Shown piece by piece: positions 11,687 to 19,424 of a DNA stretch of 64,000 nucleotides; the stretch's first letter is position 1, and each line of letters opens with the position of its first letter. Source of the stretch: a virus. The position numbers and the translations under genes are program-made. The notes under the pieces were generated by a model that saw only the letters and a program-made list of their open reading frames with translations, did not search any database and was not told the origin of the DNA. The stretch is taken from IMG/VR virus record IMGVR_UViG_3300042691_013609, positions 57,239 through 121,238 of that record. The stretch is one strand, 5' to 3'.

Positions 11687-12337
11687 TTATTTATTGTACT
11701 CAAAGTCTAATATCTTTCCTACTACATCTGACCTGTGGTTCTCGTGTAGTTTTACCCATTTTATTTCCGGGATTCTTTTAGATAACTCAATGGCATAGGA
11801 TAAACCGTTGTACTCATCCTTGATATCCTTCTGCTCGTTGTCACCTATGATGATAATACGACCACCCTTACCAAGCCTCGTTAACAAACCAAGCATTTGG
11901 TGCTTACTCGTGTTTTGTGATTCATCACATACAAGTATCTTACCTTGTTTAATTGTTTTACCACGGGCAAACTGTATTGCGAAACCCTCAAACCTTCCCT
12001 CTTCCATTGTCTTATCAATCTTTGTTCGGTCATAACATTGGTACAGGTTGTCCTTAAAAGGATCCAAGTAGGGGTCTAGTTTTTGGTCTAAGGTTCCTGG
12101 AAGGAAACCAAGGCTGTCGCCCATCTGTTGTGTCGGTCTTGTTACGTAGACTTTGTCAACATCCTGCTTAAAGATTAAGTCTAAAGCTGTTTGAGCGGCA
12201 GTTAAGGTTTTACCACAACCCGCACGTCCTGTTATGATTACTATTTCATTATCCATTATAAGCCTCTTAGCCTCCTTCTGCTCATCGTTTAGGTTGACTA
12301 AGTACTTAATGTCGTTTTTTCTTTCTCTAGCACACAT
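11687..12337 (-). CDS. phoH: PhoH-like ATPase
   Basis: A 216-residue P-loop ATPase of the PhoH family, common in phages. Walker A is ITGRAGCGKT (residues about 35-44), followed by YVTRPTQQMGDSLGFLPG, the typical PhoH segment. Walker B is ILVCDESQN (about 131-139) and a sensor GGRIIIIGD follows. The length matches short phage PhoH proteins. The family belongs with helicase-like RNA/DNA ATPases; the role in phages is unsettled, possibly in host RNA or phosphate-stress metabolism. It overlaps the ClpP-like gene by one base. Confidence 0.92.
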   Translation of the reverse strand: MCARERKNDIKYLVNLNDEQKEAKRLIMDNEIVIITGRAGCGKTLTAAQTALDLIFKQDVDKVYVTRPTQQMGDSLGFLPGTLDQKLDPYLDPFKDNLYQCYDRTKIDKTMEEGRFEGFAIQFARGKTIKQGKILVCDESQNTSKHQMLGLLTRLGKGGRIIIIGDNEQKDIKDEYNGLSYAIELSKRIPEIKWVKLHENHRSDVVGKILDFEYNK

Positions 12338-12867
12338 TAGTTAATCAATTTATATTTTTTAATTACTTCTTCATCCGAAAAAAATTGCCTTTTTATTTTA
12401 TTTAACTCGTCATACCATACGTAAACATCTTCTCCTTTTTTAATTTTAGCTATATCTGCTTTGGATAAACCAATTTGCATATATTGGGCGTATATATCTT
12501 CGTTCATAACTTCTAGTAATTCTTTAGCCTTAGAACCAAACACACCTTGCCTAATTGTTCCTACAGTAATGTCCGGAGCATGGAACATAAACCCTCTAAA
12601 ATACTTTTGCAAAAATATCGGACCCTCATAATCACAAAGTAGTAATGTACCGGCACTAGCAACAAAATCATAAAGAGTTAATTTTAATGTATCTGTTTTA
12701 CTTCTGTAATTAAGAAAATCAATTAATATATTCATTTCATTAATTACACCCCCGTCAGTAGAGAAATATAAATTAACAAATGGGTAGCTATTTATTTCAT
12801 CAATTACACTAGCTACGTTTTCTGTGTTAATTGAACTATTAAAAATAACTGTGTGATCAAAGGTCAT
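12337..12867 (-). CDS. ClpP-like serine protease
   Basis: This 176-residue protein has the ClpP/SppA fold signature: a NLYFSTDGG segment (about 31-39) equivalent to ClpP INSPGG, the nucleophile motif FVASAGTLLL (about 68-77) with Ser in A-S-A-G, and the catalytic-His motif FMFHAPD (about 92-98). A C-terminal part (SKADIAKIKKGEDVYVWYDEL) resembles the handle region. ClpP forms barrel proteases that normally work with an ATPase partner, which is not seen here. It may remodel host proteins; its distance from head genes argues against a prohead protease. The start overlaps the AlkB-like gene by 11 bp. Confidence 0.75.
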   Translation of the reverse strand: MTFDHTVIFNSSINTENVASVIDEINSYPFVNLYFSTDGGVINEMNILIDFLNYRSKTDTLKLTLYDFVASAGTLLLCDYEGPIFLQKYFRGFMFHAPDITVGTIRQGVFGSKAKELLEVMNEDIYAQYMQIGLSKADIAKIKKGEDVYVWYDELNKIKRQFFSDEEVIKKYKLIN

Positions 12868-13372
12868 TTTTTAAATCTTTTGAGTTTCTAAAAACAATTG
12901 AATATCTTTTTTGGGATGCCGTTAAAGAGTGCTCCCAGTCGTACCTTAATTCGTCACTGAATTTGCATAAAGAATATCTTGGTAAATAAAAGACTTTTGT
13001 AATTAATTTATCACCTTCTCTTTTTCTGAATTTTATTTCAGCCGGACTTAATAAACTAATTATAATTATTTCTTTTAAATCTAACGGATGATCTACGTGC
13101 CAATTTATTGTTTGATTAGGATAGTATTCATTTATTGTTATTGAGTCATAAACAAATGTATCTTTGAACCTATCGAATATATCTGGAATTGTACTTGAAA
13201 TAATATTATCATTATACGGTCTGTTATGCCCATACCTGAGTATTTGATTTCTTCCTTTTCCATTTGCTAATCTATTTGGAATTAGTTTTAGTACTTCATT
13301 CTCAAAGTACTCATCTACATAATCCTCGATTACTTCAATCGTTTTAATTTCCTGTTGAGCCAAATCCTCCAT
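12857..13372 (-). CDS. AlkB-like 2-oxoglutarate/Fe(II) dioxygenase
   Basis: A 171-residue protein with the AlkB signature: NEYYPNQTINWHVDHP gives the iron-binding H-x-D (residues about 112-114), WEHSL gives the distal iron His (about 147), and KRYSIVFRN gives R-x5-R, which binds 2-oxoglutarate. AlkB enzymes remove alkyl groups from DNA or RNA bases. It overlaps the 3' end of dUTPase by 29 bp, and its position among nucleotide genes fits DNA repair. The R-x5-R motif favours AlkB over prolyl hydroxylase. Confidence 0.8.
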   Translation of the reverse strand: MEDLAQQEIKTIEVIEDYVDEYFENEVLKLIPNRLANGKGRNQILRYGHNRPYNDNIISSTIPDIFDRFKDTFVYDSITINEYYPNQTINWHVDHPLDLKEIIIISLLSPAEIKFRKREGDKLITKVFYLPRYSLCKFSDELRYDWEHSLTASQKRYSIVFRNSKDLKNDL

Positions 13373-13772
13373 CTCCTCTTTGTGTTTCAGTTAATTCATC
13401 TGCTTCTTCAAATTCAATTTTAGGGTAAGGTATAATAATCATTTGACCAACCTTATCACCAACATTGTAAGAATTAGTTCCACTAATATATTTAAACCTA
13501 AACTTTATTTCTCCACGGTAACCACTATCAATTACACCAACAGAGTTGGTAAGAAGCATACCTGTTTTTGAAATAGAACTTCTTGGGAAGATTAAGCCTA
13601 CATATCCTTCTGGTATTTCTACACAGATTCCTGTTCCGTATTCAAAATATCCGTATTTATTATGGTCTTCTACTGTAATCCATGTTGCAACTAAATCTAA
13701 ACCAGCGTCACCTGAATTTGCATAAGATGGTATTACGGCTTCAGGGACTAATTTTTTAATTTTTACTTTCAT
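13344..13772 (-). CDS. dut: dUTPase, trimeric type
   Basis: dUTP diphosphatase of 142 residues with all five motifs in order: SGDAGLDLVA (about 20-29), PRSSISKTGM (about 63-72), GVIDSGYRGEIKFRF (about 78-92), VGQMIIIP (about 107-114) and RGDGGFGSTG (about 132-141). It hydrolyses dUTP to dUMP, keeping uracil out of DNA and feeding dTMP synthesis, in line with the ribonucleotide reductase genes next to it. Complete at the expected length. Confidence 0.95.
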   Translation of the reverse strand: MKVKIKKLVPEAVIPSYANSGDAGLDLVATWITVEDHNKYGYFEYGTGICVEIPEGYVGLIFPRSSISKTGMLLTNSVGVIDSGYRGEIKFRFKYISGTNSYNVGDKVGQMIIIPYPKIEFEEADELTETQRGDGGFGSTGN

Positions 13773-13888
13773 TTCTAAATTTTAAATTTTAAAAATACCT
13801 GCACTTATCGTTGATTAAACTCAGAACACTAAATATAACGTCTCAAGGTAATAGTGCGGCAGGGTTACGACTTGTACAATCCTTCTAA
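13773..13888. other. 116-bp gap between nrdA and dut
   Basis: The gap contains a TATATTTA sequence on the minus strand, close to the TAnnTTTG consensus but one base off, and a T/A-rich start context for dut. No clear terminator. A weak internal promoter is possible. Confidence 0.3.
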
Positions 13889-15538
13889 TTAAGCTTCACA
13901 ACTTACGCAGTCGTTGATGTTTCTGGCAAATGCCTGGGCAGAGTTCTCTGAAAATTGATAATACAGACTCTTTATCCCTAGTTCCCACGCCTCGATGTAA
14001 AGCTTGTTAATATCCTTGACAGGTGTGCTTGGGTGTACAGCTAAGTTAAAACTAATACCTTGATCGATATACTTTTGCCTAGCTGAGTTTTGTCTTACAA
14101 GCTCCATTTGGCTTACTTCGACAAAAGTCTTAAAGACAAATTTCTCCTTGTCACTCAGAAACTCAAGATGCTGAACAGATCCATCTTTAGATAGAATGCT
14201 ATCCCACACATCTTTAGTATTCATCCCTTTAGACTCCAGGAGTTTTACCAACTCTGGATTCTTATACACTGTTTTGGACTTAGCCAAATCTTTTATAAAG
14301 TAGTTTGATTTAATAGGCTCTATGCCCATAGAAACTTGACCTAATATAAAAGATGACGATTTTGTTGGAGCTATAGCTAATGTTGTTACATTCCTTCTGC
14401 TGCTTCCTTGCAGCAGTTTGGGTACTCCATAAATACCAGCTAATTCTTCAGTTGCCTTATCGGCACAAGATCTGATATTCTTGAACATCTGCACATTGAT
14501 TAACTTAGCGTCCATTGATTCAATAGGAATCATATTCTTTTGCAAGTAAGAATGCCAACCAAGAACTCCCAAGCCTAAAGCTCTTTGTTCTTTAGCAAAC
14601 TTAACTGCCCTTTTCATAAATGGGATTGATCTAGCTTTTCTTATAAACTCAGACATCACTGCATCCAAAAAGAATACCATAGTCTCAACTAAATCACTAT
14701 CCTTCCACTCATCGTAATGATAAAGATTTAAAGATGATAAGCAACAAACAAATGACTCCTCAGAATTTGAATTTAAGAAAATTTCGGTGCAAAGATTTGA
14801 CGCTACTATTTTCTTTCCGTTTTCTTTATACTCCTTTGGAGCGTTATTGTTTGCATTATCTATAAAAATAACATAAGGGAATCCTATGTCTGATCTGCTG
14901 GATATTACTTTAGCCCATATTCTTCTTTTATCCTTGTCACCATCAATCATGCTTTTCATAAAGTCATCAGTGACTGTTACCCCATATTGCAGATTTTGAA
15001 TAGGATGACCCTCATGTTTAATTTGTAAAAACTCTTCTATGTCTTTGTGTTCAATAGGAAGATATACGGCACAAGCACCTCTTCTAGTATCAGCTTGTTT
15101 TGCCACATCAACCATTGTGTCAGTCAGTTTAGCAAAGTTAACAGGCCCATCTGAAAGACCTCCGCTTGTTATAACCGAACCCCTTGGTCTCAGATCCCCA
15201 AGATAAAGAGATGTTCCGCCTCCTTGCTTAGACATCATACCTACCTCTGAGTTTGAATACAGGATACCTTCCATCGTATCTTCGCTATAAGAACCATAGC
15301 AACTAATAGGTAAAGCTCTCAGCCCGAAATTAGCCCACACAGGAGTGGATAAAGAAATCCAACCCCTTGACATATAATCTTCAAACTTATCAGCATACCC
15401 TTCTATTCCAAGAATACGCTCTGCCGTATCTGCAATTTCTCTAACTCTCTGCTCTGCTGTATTCCCTTCTTGTATATAACCTCTTGATAGAAACTCCCGG
15501 CTTTCATCATTAAGCCAATAATATTTAGAATAAGTCAT
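13889..15538 (-). CDS. nrdA: Ribonucleotide reductase class I, alpha subunit
   Basis: The catalytic subunit, which reduces ribonucleotides to deoxyribonucleotides. I start it at ATG 15538 (MTYSKYYWLNDESREF), overlapping the nrdB end by 14 bp; the open frame to 15679 is only nrdB in another frame. Active-site cysteines are visible as SCYGS (Cys80), NLCTEI and VCCLSSLNL, equivalent to the three in E. coli NrdA, and the C-terminal CVSC pair that passes electrons is present. At 549 residues it lacks the N-terminal ATP-cone, so feedback by dATP through that domain is absent. Confidence 0.9.
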   Translation of the reverse strand: MTYSKYYWLNDESREFLSRGYIQEGNTAEQRVREIADTAERILGIEGYADKFEDYMSRGWISLSTPVWANFGLRALPISCYGSYSEDTMEGILYSNSEVGMMSKQGGGTSLYLGDLRPRGSVITSGGLSDGPVNFAKLTDTMVDVAKQADTRRGACAVYLPIEHKDIEEFLQIKHEGHPIQNLQYGVTVTDDFMKSMIDGDKDKRRIWAKVISSRSDIGFPYVIFIDNANNNAPKEYKENGKKIVASNLCTEIFLNSNSEESFVCCLSSLNLYHYDEWKDSDLVETMVFFLDAVMSEFIRKARSIPFMKRAVKFAKEQRALGLGVLGWHSYLQKNMIPIESMDAKLINVQMFKNIRSCADKATEELAGIYGVPKLLQGSSRRNVTTLAIAPTKSSSFILGQVSMGIEPIKSNYFIKDLAKSKTVYKNPELVKLLESKGMNTKDVWDSILSKDGSVQHLEFLSDKEKFVFKTFVEVSQMELVRQNSARQKYIDQGISFNLAVHPSTPVKDINKLYIEAWELGIKSLYYQFSENSAQAFARNINDCVSCEA

Positions 15539-16499
15539 CTTCTGTAACTGATTTAGATTTTTTATTATATGCGTTACTAGTCTTGTTAAAGAAGTCATCC
15601 TCTTTAACAGATAAAAGTTGTACTTCAAACCACTCTGTAGATTCAAGTAGCTTTTTATCCACTTCAAAAACAGGATCAAATTTTCCGTTTTTTAGAACGA
15701 CATTAAACCTATTCTTAATGAATTCTTTTACAACTTCTTTTGGGAGAAAATCTAAATCCCCCTCTTCGTACATCCAGTCAACAATTTCACACTCAGCTTT
15801 AAAAGCTTTAAGACACGCACTCTGAATCATTTCTACCATATCTTGGTCGAACCAATCAGGATGCTCAGATCTTATTATATTGATTATCTCTGCACCAAAT
15901 AGGCCATGTACTTGCTCCTCAAGAGAAGTTGCCTCTACAACGTTGCTAATGCCCTTTAAGAGGTTCTTTTCTTTATTAAAGGCCATGATAATCAAGAACT
16001 GAGAAAATAAAGACACATGCTCTATAAACATAGAGAACAACAATATAGTCTTAGTATATACTCTATCGTCTTTACTTCTTGTGCCATCTAAATACTTTGT
16101 GAGATATGCCACTCTACCTTTTATAGCCGGTACTTCTAATATCTCTTCAAATTTGTCGTTAAGACCAAGAACTTCTAAAAGTTGTGCATACGCTCTTTCA
16201 TGCCTCACTTCAGATTCAGCAAATGTCATACCAACTACAGCCACTTCTGGCTTAGGCAACCTTTTATACAGGTCTGCCCAATATGTTTTAACATTTGTCT
16301 CAATTTGAGATATGGCCAGCATAGCCCTCTCGATAACAGATCTTTCGGCTTTTGAAAGCCTTACTTTAAAGTCTTGGATGTCTTCAGTGAAATTAAATTC
16401 ACTTACAAGCCAATAAGACTTATTAATTGAGTCTGCATAAGGTATCAACTGTGGATACTCAAATGGCTTGAAATTTACACGTTTACTAAATATACTCAT
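15525..16499 (-). CDS. nrdB: Ribonucleotide reductase class I, beta subunit
   Basis: The radical-bearing subunit, 324 residues, ferritin fold. Likely metal ligands are Glu67 (SQIETN), Glu97 and His100 (ESEVRH), Glu160 (FIEH), Glu195 and His198 (LEEQVH). Tyr104, four residues after His100, is in the place of the radical tyrosine. The C-terminus VTEDDLF is the acidic tail expected to dock on the alpha subunit. It overlaps nrdA by 14 bp and the RuvC-like gene by 14 bp, so these are translationally linked. Confidence 0.9.
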   Translation of the reverse strand: MSIFSKRVNFKPFEYPQLIPYADSINKSYWLVSEFNFTEDIQDFKVRLSKAERSVIERAMLAISQIETNVKTYWADLYKRLPKPEVAVVGMTFAESEVRHERAYAQLLEVLGLNDKFEEILEVPAIKGRVAYLTKYLDGTRSKDDRVYTKTILLFSMFIEHVSLFSQFLIIMAFNKEKNLLKGISNVVEATSLEEQVHGLFGAEIINIIRSEHPDWFDQDMVEMIQSACLKAFKAECEIVDWMYEEGDLDFLPKEVVKEFIKNRFNVVLKNGKFDPVFEVDKKLLESTEWFEVQLLSVKEDDFFNKTSNAYNKKSKSVTEDDLF

Positions 16500-17034
16500 T
16501 GTTAACTAATTTTAATCCAGATTCTGCTATACAAATAGCATCACAAACATGCTCCATTCTACCTTCTACTAGGGAGCCGTCTTTCTTTCTTTCAAACAAG
16601 AAATTTGGGTATTTGTTTTCACAATATGCCATTATTTCTTTTTTTGTTGCATTTTTATTTCCAATAGCATCAAGCTTTACGGCAGATGCAGTGACAGTGA
16701 CTACTTGACGGCACCTTAAATTTAATGAAGCTATAATACAACAACTAATTCCAACACCAATAGAAGCATTTGACGACTGAGAACCAGTAGGTAACTCTAC
16801 AAAACAGACATCTGGATTTATTTCGTCTAATATATCTTTTAAAGATCGCAGTATAGTCGTAGATCTATGTATAAGATCTGGTATTACTTTTTCACCTTTC
16901 TTTTTTTCTGTGTGTATTAGTTTGTAATTATAAAAATTCATGGAGTTGTCTGGGTATATATCCCCCCATACAATAGCTGTATTAGACAAAGAGGGATCTA
17001 CAGAAAGGAAGGTTATGACAGGATCTATAAACAT
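16486..17034 (-). CDS. RuvC-like Holliday-junction resolvase
   Basis: The start is taken at ATG 17034 (MFIDPVITFLSVDPSLSNTA), as the longer frame overlaps the lipoprotein gene. The RNase H fold acidic residues appear as SVDPSLSN (Asp13 area), FVELPTGSQSS (first Glu), and the C-terminal EHVCDAICIAESG, whose Asp is the last ligand. This is the RuvC/poxvirus-resolvase layout at 182 residues. It would cut branched DNA made during replication and recombination, before packaging. Confidence 0.75.
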   Translation of the reverse strand: MFIDPVITFLSVDPSLSNTAIVWGDIYPDNSMNFYNYKLIHTEKKKGEKVIPDLIHRSTTILRSLKDILDEINPDVCFVELPTGSQSSNASIGVGISCCIIASLNLRCRQVVTVTASAVKLDAIGNKNATKKEIMAYCENKYPNFLFERKKDGSLVEGRMEHVCDAICIAESGLKLVNNEYI

Positions 17035-17042
17035 TACATATA

Positions 17043-17429
17043 TTATTTTGACAGAACAAGTTTTTTGTTCCCGGAAACTAAATGAATTTCGCAATTAGAC
17101 ATTTTTAAAACCTCCCACTTTTGATTTAATATATAAAGACTACACACACTAGGTAATATAAAGGTAATAAATTTTTTACCACCCTCTTCTCCAAACAAGA
17201 AGTAACCGCCAAATATATAACCTGGGCAAGTACCGTCCACAAAATCAGAACACCCAAATTCTGGATTATCATTCAAGATAAACGAGTGGTTAGTAAATAC
17301 GCTTATATGATTTACACCTTCATAGTAGGAACTAACTCTCCACAAGCCAAAAATCTCACACTTTAATTCTTTTTCAGGAGTATAACATGTAAATAGAAAA
17401 AATAAAGGTATTAAAAATAAATATTTCAT
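17043..17429 (-). CDS. Phage lipoprotein, 128 aa
   Basis: Residues 1-15 (MKYLFLIPLFFLFTC) are a lipoprotein signal with the lipobox LFTC; Cys15 would be lipidated. The mature part has several cysteines (GCSDFVDGTC, PSVCSLY, SNCEIH) and a beta-rich pattern including GLWRVSSYYEG, reminiscent of lipocalin-like or META-like domains. A surface or periplasmic lipoprotein inside a DNA-metabolism operon suggests exclusion of other phages or envelope stress handling. Not recognised. Confidence 0.7.
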   Translation of the reverse strand: MKYLFLIPLFFLFTCYTPEKELKCEIFGLWRVSSYYEGVNHISVFTNHSFILNDNPEFGCSDFVDGTCPGYIFGGYFLFGEEGGKKFITFILPSVCSLYILNQKWEVLKMSNCEIHLVSGNKKLVLSK

Positions 17430-17442
17430 TTTTTATTATTTG

Positions 17443-17527
17443 TACTCGAAGTGGGAATCGAACCCACACTCCCTCAATGGGAACAGGATTTTAAGTCCTG
17501 CGTGTCTACCTATTCCACCATTCGAGC
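17443..17527 (-). tRNA. tRNA-Leu(UAA)
   Basis: An 85-nt class II tRNA. Acceptor GCTCGAA / TTCGAGT, D arm with GGTAGACAC, anticodon stem CAGGA / TCCTG around the loop CTTAAAA (anticodon TAA), a long variable arm (TTCCCATTGAGGGA), and T arm GTGGG-TTCGATT-CCCAC. Discriminator A; CCA is not encoded. UUA is a favoured leucine codon in the low-GC rightward genes, which explains its presence. Confidence 0.93.
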
Positions 17528-17534
17528 TTATTAT

Positions 17535-18083
17535 TTATTCTTTTAGGAATCTATTTTGTGGCGGGTGCTTTGGCTTAGGTGTATATTTCTTCTTCTTATA
17601 TGAAGATTTGTTTTTTCTTTTTGTGTTAAATTCATGCAATGTATTATTCATGTCATTATTCACAAACTCTTTTAACCTCCTATATATCCTATCAAAATGA
17701 AGGGCCGGATTCCACAATTTATCATGTAATAAAGGTCCTTTCTTTTTTATTCTAAGCCTGTCTTCAGATATTTCAATTAGACCCGCGTATTCAGGTATGT
17801 CTTTTAAATCCAACATATCAAAAGGAGTAACATAAAAAAACCTATTAGCGCAATCTACACCTGCTTTTAAATTTTTATGTTTTTCTTCTTTTTCAAAATC
17901 ATCAAAGAAGTCAAACTTTTTTGTCTTTATCTCAAACTCCCAGCAATGACCGTTCTCTAAAAAATGTAACGCATCTATCTCATTATTACCGAAGAAACAA
18001 ATATTATGAAACAAATACTTATGAGTAGTAAAATAATAATCCCACAACCTGGCTTGCATCCATTTTTCTGTATAAGAACTCAT
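17535..18083 (-). CDS. Possible PD-(D/E)XK nuclease
   Basis: A 182-residue protein with the core EIDALHFLENGHCWEFEIK (residues about 35-53), fitting the pattern D-x(n)-(E/D)-x-K of PD-(D/E)XK nucleases: Asp37 and E-x-K at 51-53. This is followed by a helix (FDFFDDFEKEEKHKNL) and a strand (NRFFYVTP). The C-terminus is very basic (KRKNKSSYKKKKYTPKPK), good for DNA binding. The fold call is from the motif alone. It lies directly upstream of the tRNA-Leu gene. Confidence 0.5.
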   Translation of the reverse strand: MSSYTEKWMQARLWDYYFTTHKYLFHNICFFGNNEIDALHFLENGHCWEFEIKTKKFDFFDDFEKEEKHKNLKAGVDCANRFFYVTPFDMLDLKDIPEYAGLIEISEDRLRIKKKGPLLHDKLWNPALHFDRIYRRLKEFVNNDMNNTLHEFNTKRKNKSSYKKKKYTPKPKHPPQNRFLKE

Positions 18084-18089
18084 ATCTCA

Positions 18090-18248
18090 TTATTTTCCTT
18101 TTTCTACAAACTCATACTTTATATGAGGCTTGTTTTTTTCTTCTAGGATGTTTCTAAGTCTGATATTTTCTAATATCGTCTCTAATAATGTATTTGTTAA
18201 ACTCTCATTTTCTCTTTTAAGATTCTTTATCTCCTTTTTCTTTTTCAT
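18090..18248 (-). CDS. Small coiled-coil protein, 52 aa
   Basis: From ATG 18248 the frame encodes MKKKKEIKNLKRENESLTNT and continues with a regular leucine heptad (LLETILENIRLRNILEE). It should form a short coiled coil. It overlaps the 3' end of the gene at 18217 by 32 bp and ends 6 bp before the next gene, consistent with the operon. Not recognised. Confidence 0.5.
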   Translation of the reverse strand: MKKKKEIKNLKRENESLTNTLLETILENIRLRNILEEKNKPHIKYEFVEKGK

Positions 18249-18558
18249 CTATTATCTTTTTTATTTTTTGACAACCTTCATAATCTTCATTTTCTAAAAG
18301 CTGTTCAAGTAACATATTTAATTCATCAACACTTAAATCTTCAATATCTTTACCACCATCTATTCCAAGAGATTTTCCTATTGTTGGCAAAATATATCTT
18401 ACAAAATAATCACTTGCAATTGCAGAAGGTATATCAACTGTTAACGACACTCCGGCATATCTAACTTTTATTAAACCATCTTCTTCAAATTTTACATGAA
18501 AAGAATCATCAATAATATACCACTTGTCTTTTTTTAAAGTTTTAAAAAAGTCAAACAT
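18217..18558 (-). CDS. Hypothetical protein, 113 aa
   Basis: A 113-residue acidic protein. The N-terminal half (MFDFFKTLKKDKWYIIDDSF) is beta-like; the C-terminal half contains LSVDELNMLLEQLLENEDYEGC, similar to the UvrB/UVR-motif helical hairpin (here ending EGCQKIKKIIDEKEK). UVR-like motifs mediate protein-protein contact. It overlaps the upstream gene end by no bases (start follows the stop at 18559). Confidence 0.55.
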   Translation of the reverse strand: MFDFFKTLKKDKWYIIDDSFHVKFEEDGLIKVRYAGVSLTVDIPSAIASDYFVRYILPTIGKSLGIDGGKDIEDLSVDELNMLLEQLLENEDYEGCQKIKKIIDEKEKGDKES

Positions 18559-19305
18559 TTATTTAATTTTTATTTTGAACAAATCTAATGAAGATGTTAT
18601 GTAAAGATCTCTTGTGTATATGTTGTTATCTTTTTTTCTATAGACGGATCTTCTAGAGACCCTATCTTCAGCAATTGATTTGCTCATGGGTTTTAAATTT
18701 TTAGAACAATTTATGTCTATAAGTAGATATTTATTTATATCTCTTTCTTTAGACTCTTTTCTCCACCTAGTTATTGTGGATTCTGATATATTCATTATCC
18801 TAGATATCTCTGCATTGAAAGCCCTTCCAGAAACGGAAGTGTTACCAAAAGTGTCAATTTTCTTTTCTGTATTAAGCAAAGCCCTAGAGCCCACCCTGAG
18901 TTTATCCCAATTGACTTTTATTTTCTTTCCCAAAGAATCTATCTTAATTCTCTTTTTATCTTTTATAGAACTTTTTACATCAAGTAAATACTTTTCTGTA
19001 GTAGCTATTAGCATAGCTTTAAAACTAGATATATCAACTAAGTTCTCTTCTGATAGATTGAAGTATATATTTTTACAACTGTATTTATTTAAAACTTTTC
19101 TATAGTTAACTACTTTCTCTTTAGTTACCCAACCCATTTTTAATAACTTAGGAAGGACATCATATTTTTCTGTTTTTGAAAAAGTAAAACCTAAATAAGA
19201 ACCACCATTTAAAGCAGCATACATCCTAAGTCTATAGAACAAGAACAGTTCTACTACTTTGTCAGTATTTTGATTATTGAAATGTATGTTGCTTTTAATT
19301 ATCAT
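18559..19305 (-). CDS. Helix-turn-helix DNA-binding protein
   Basis: A 248-residue basic protein. Residues about 161-187 (GRAFNAEISRIMNISESTIT, then RWRKESKE) form a clear helix-turn-helix with a basic recognition helix. The N-terminal 120 residues are unlike anything I recognise. It begins 4 bp after the TATATTTG box at 19310-19317, so its mRNA probably starts at or near the ATG (leaderless). It may regulate phage transcription or initiate replication. Confidence 0.65.
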   Translation of the reverse strand: MIIKSNIHFNNQNTDKVVELFLFYRLRMYAALNGGSYLGFTFSKTEKYDVLPKLLKMGWVTKEKVVNYRKVLNKYSCKNIYFNLSEENLVDISSFKAMLIATTEKYLLDVKSSIKDKKRIKIDSLGKKIKVNWDKLRVGSRALLNTEKKIDTFGNTSVSGRAFNAEISRIMNISESTITRWRKESKERDINKYLLIDINCSKNLKPMSKSIAEDRVSRRSVYRKKDNNIYTRDLYITSSLDLFKIKIK

Positions 19306-19309
19306 AATG

Positions 19310-19330
19310 CAAATATAAGTATATTATAAA
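19310..19330 (-). promoter_or_regulatory. TATATTTGCAT promoter, nearly leaderless
   Basis: The minus strand reads TATATTTG (19310-19317), then CATT and the ATG at 19305. A clean -33 TTTG is not present at the usual distance. The close spacing to the start codon implies a transcript with almost no leader. The same TATATTTGCAT core precedes 20528 and 30870. Confidence 0.6.
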
Positions 19331-19382
19331 TACCGTGCTTCATATTAACAATATTTTAACAAACTTACAATTCGTTGATTTC

Positions 19383-19423
19383 CAGTTCATTCTAAAATTG
19401 AGCAGTATAAATAAACTCAGGGT
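19383..19423 (-). repeat. 41-bp exact direct repeat, copy 2 (copy 1 at 5310-5350)
   Basis: Identical to 5310-5350 over 41 bp and in the same orientation. It begins two bases past the stop of the nuclease gene at 19425. Both copies are 3' of a gene. Confidence 0.9.
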
Positions 19424-19424
19424 A

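Noticed and set aside
12857-13372. Prolyl hydroxylase acting on the collagen-like fibres
   Set aside because: The R-x5-R motif and layout fit AlkB, and the collagen-like rods have almost no proline to hydroxylate.
13889-15679. N-terminal extension of the ribonucleotide reductase alpha subunit
   Set aside because: The extra 47 residues are only the nrdB 3' end in another frame and match no ATP-cone sequence.
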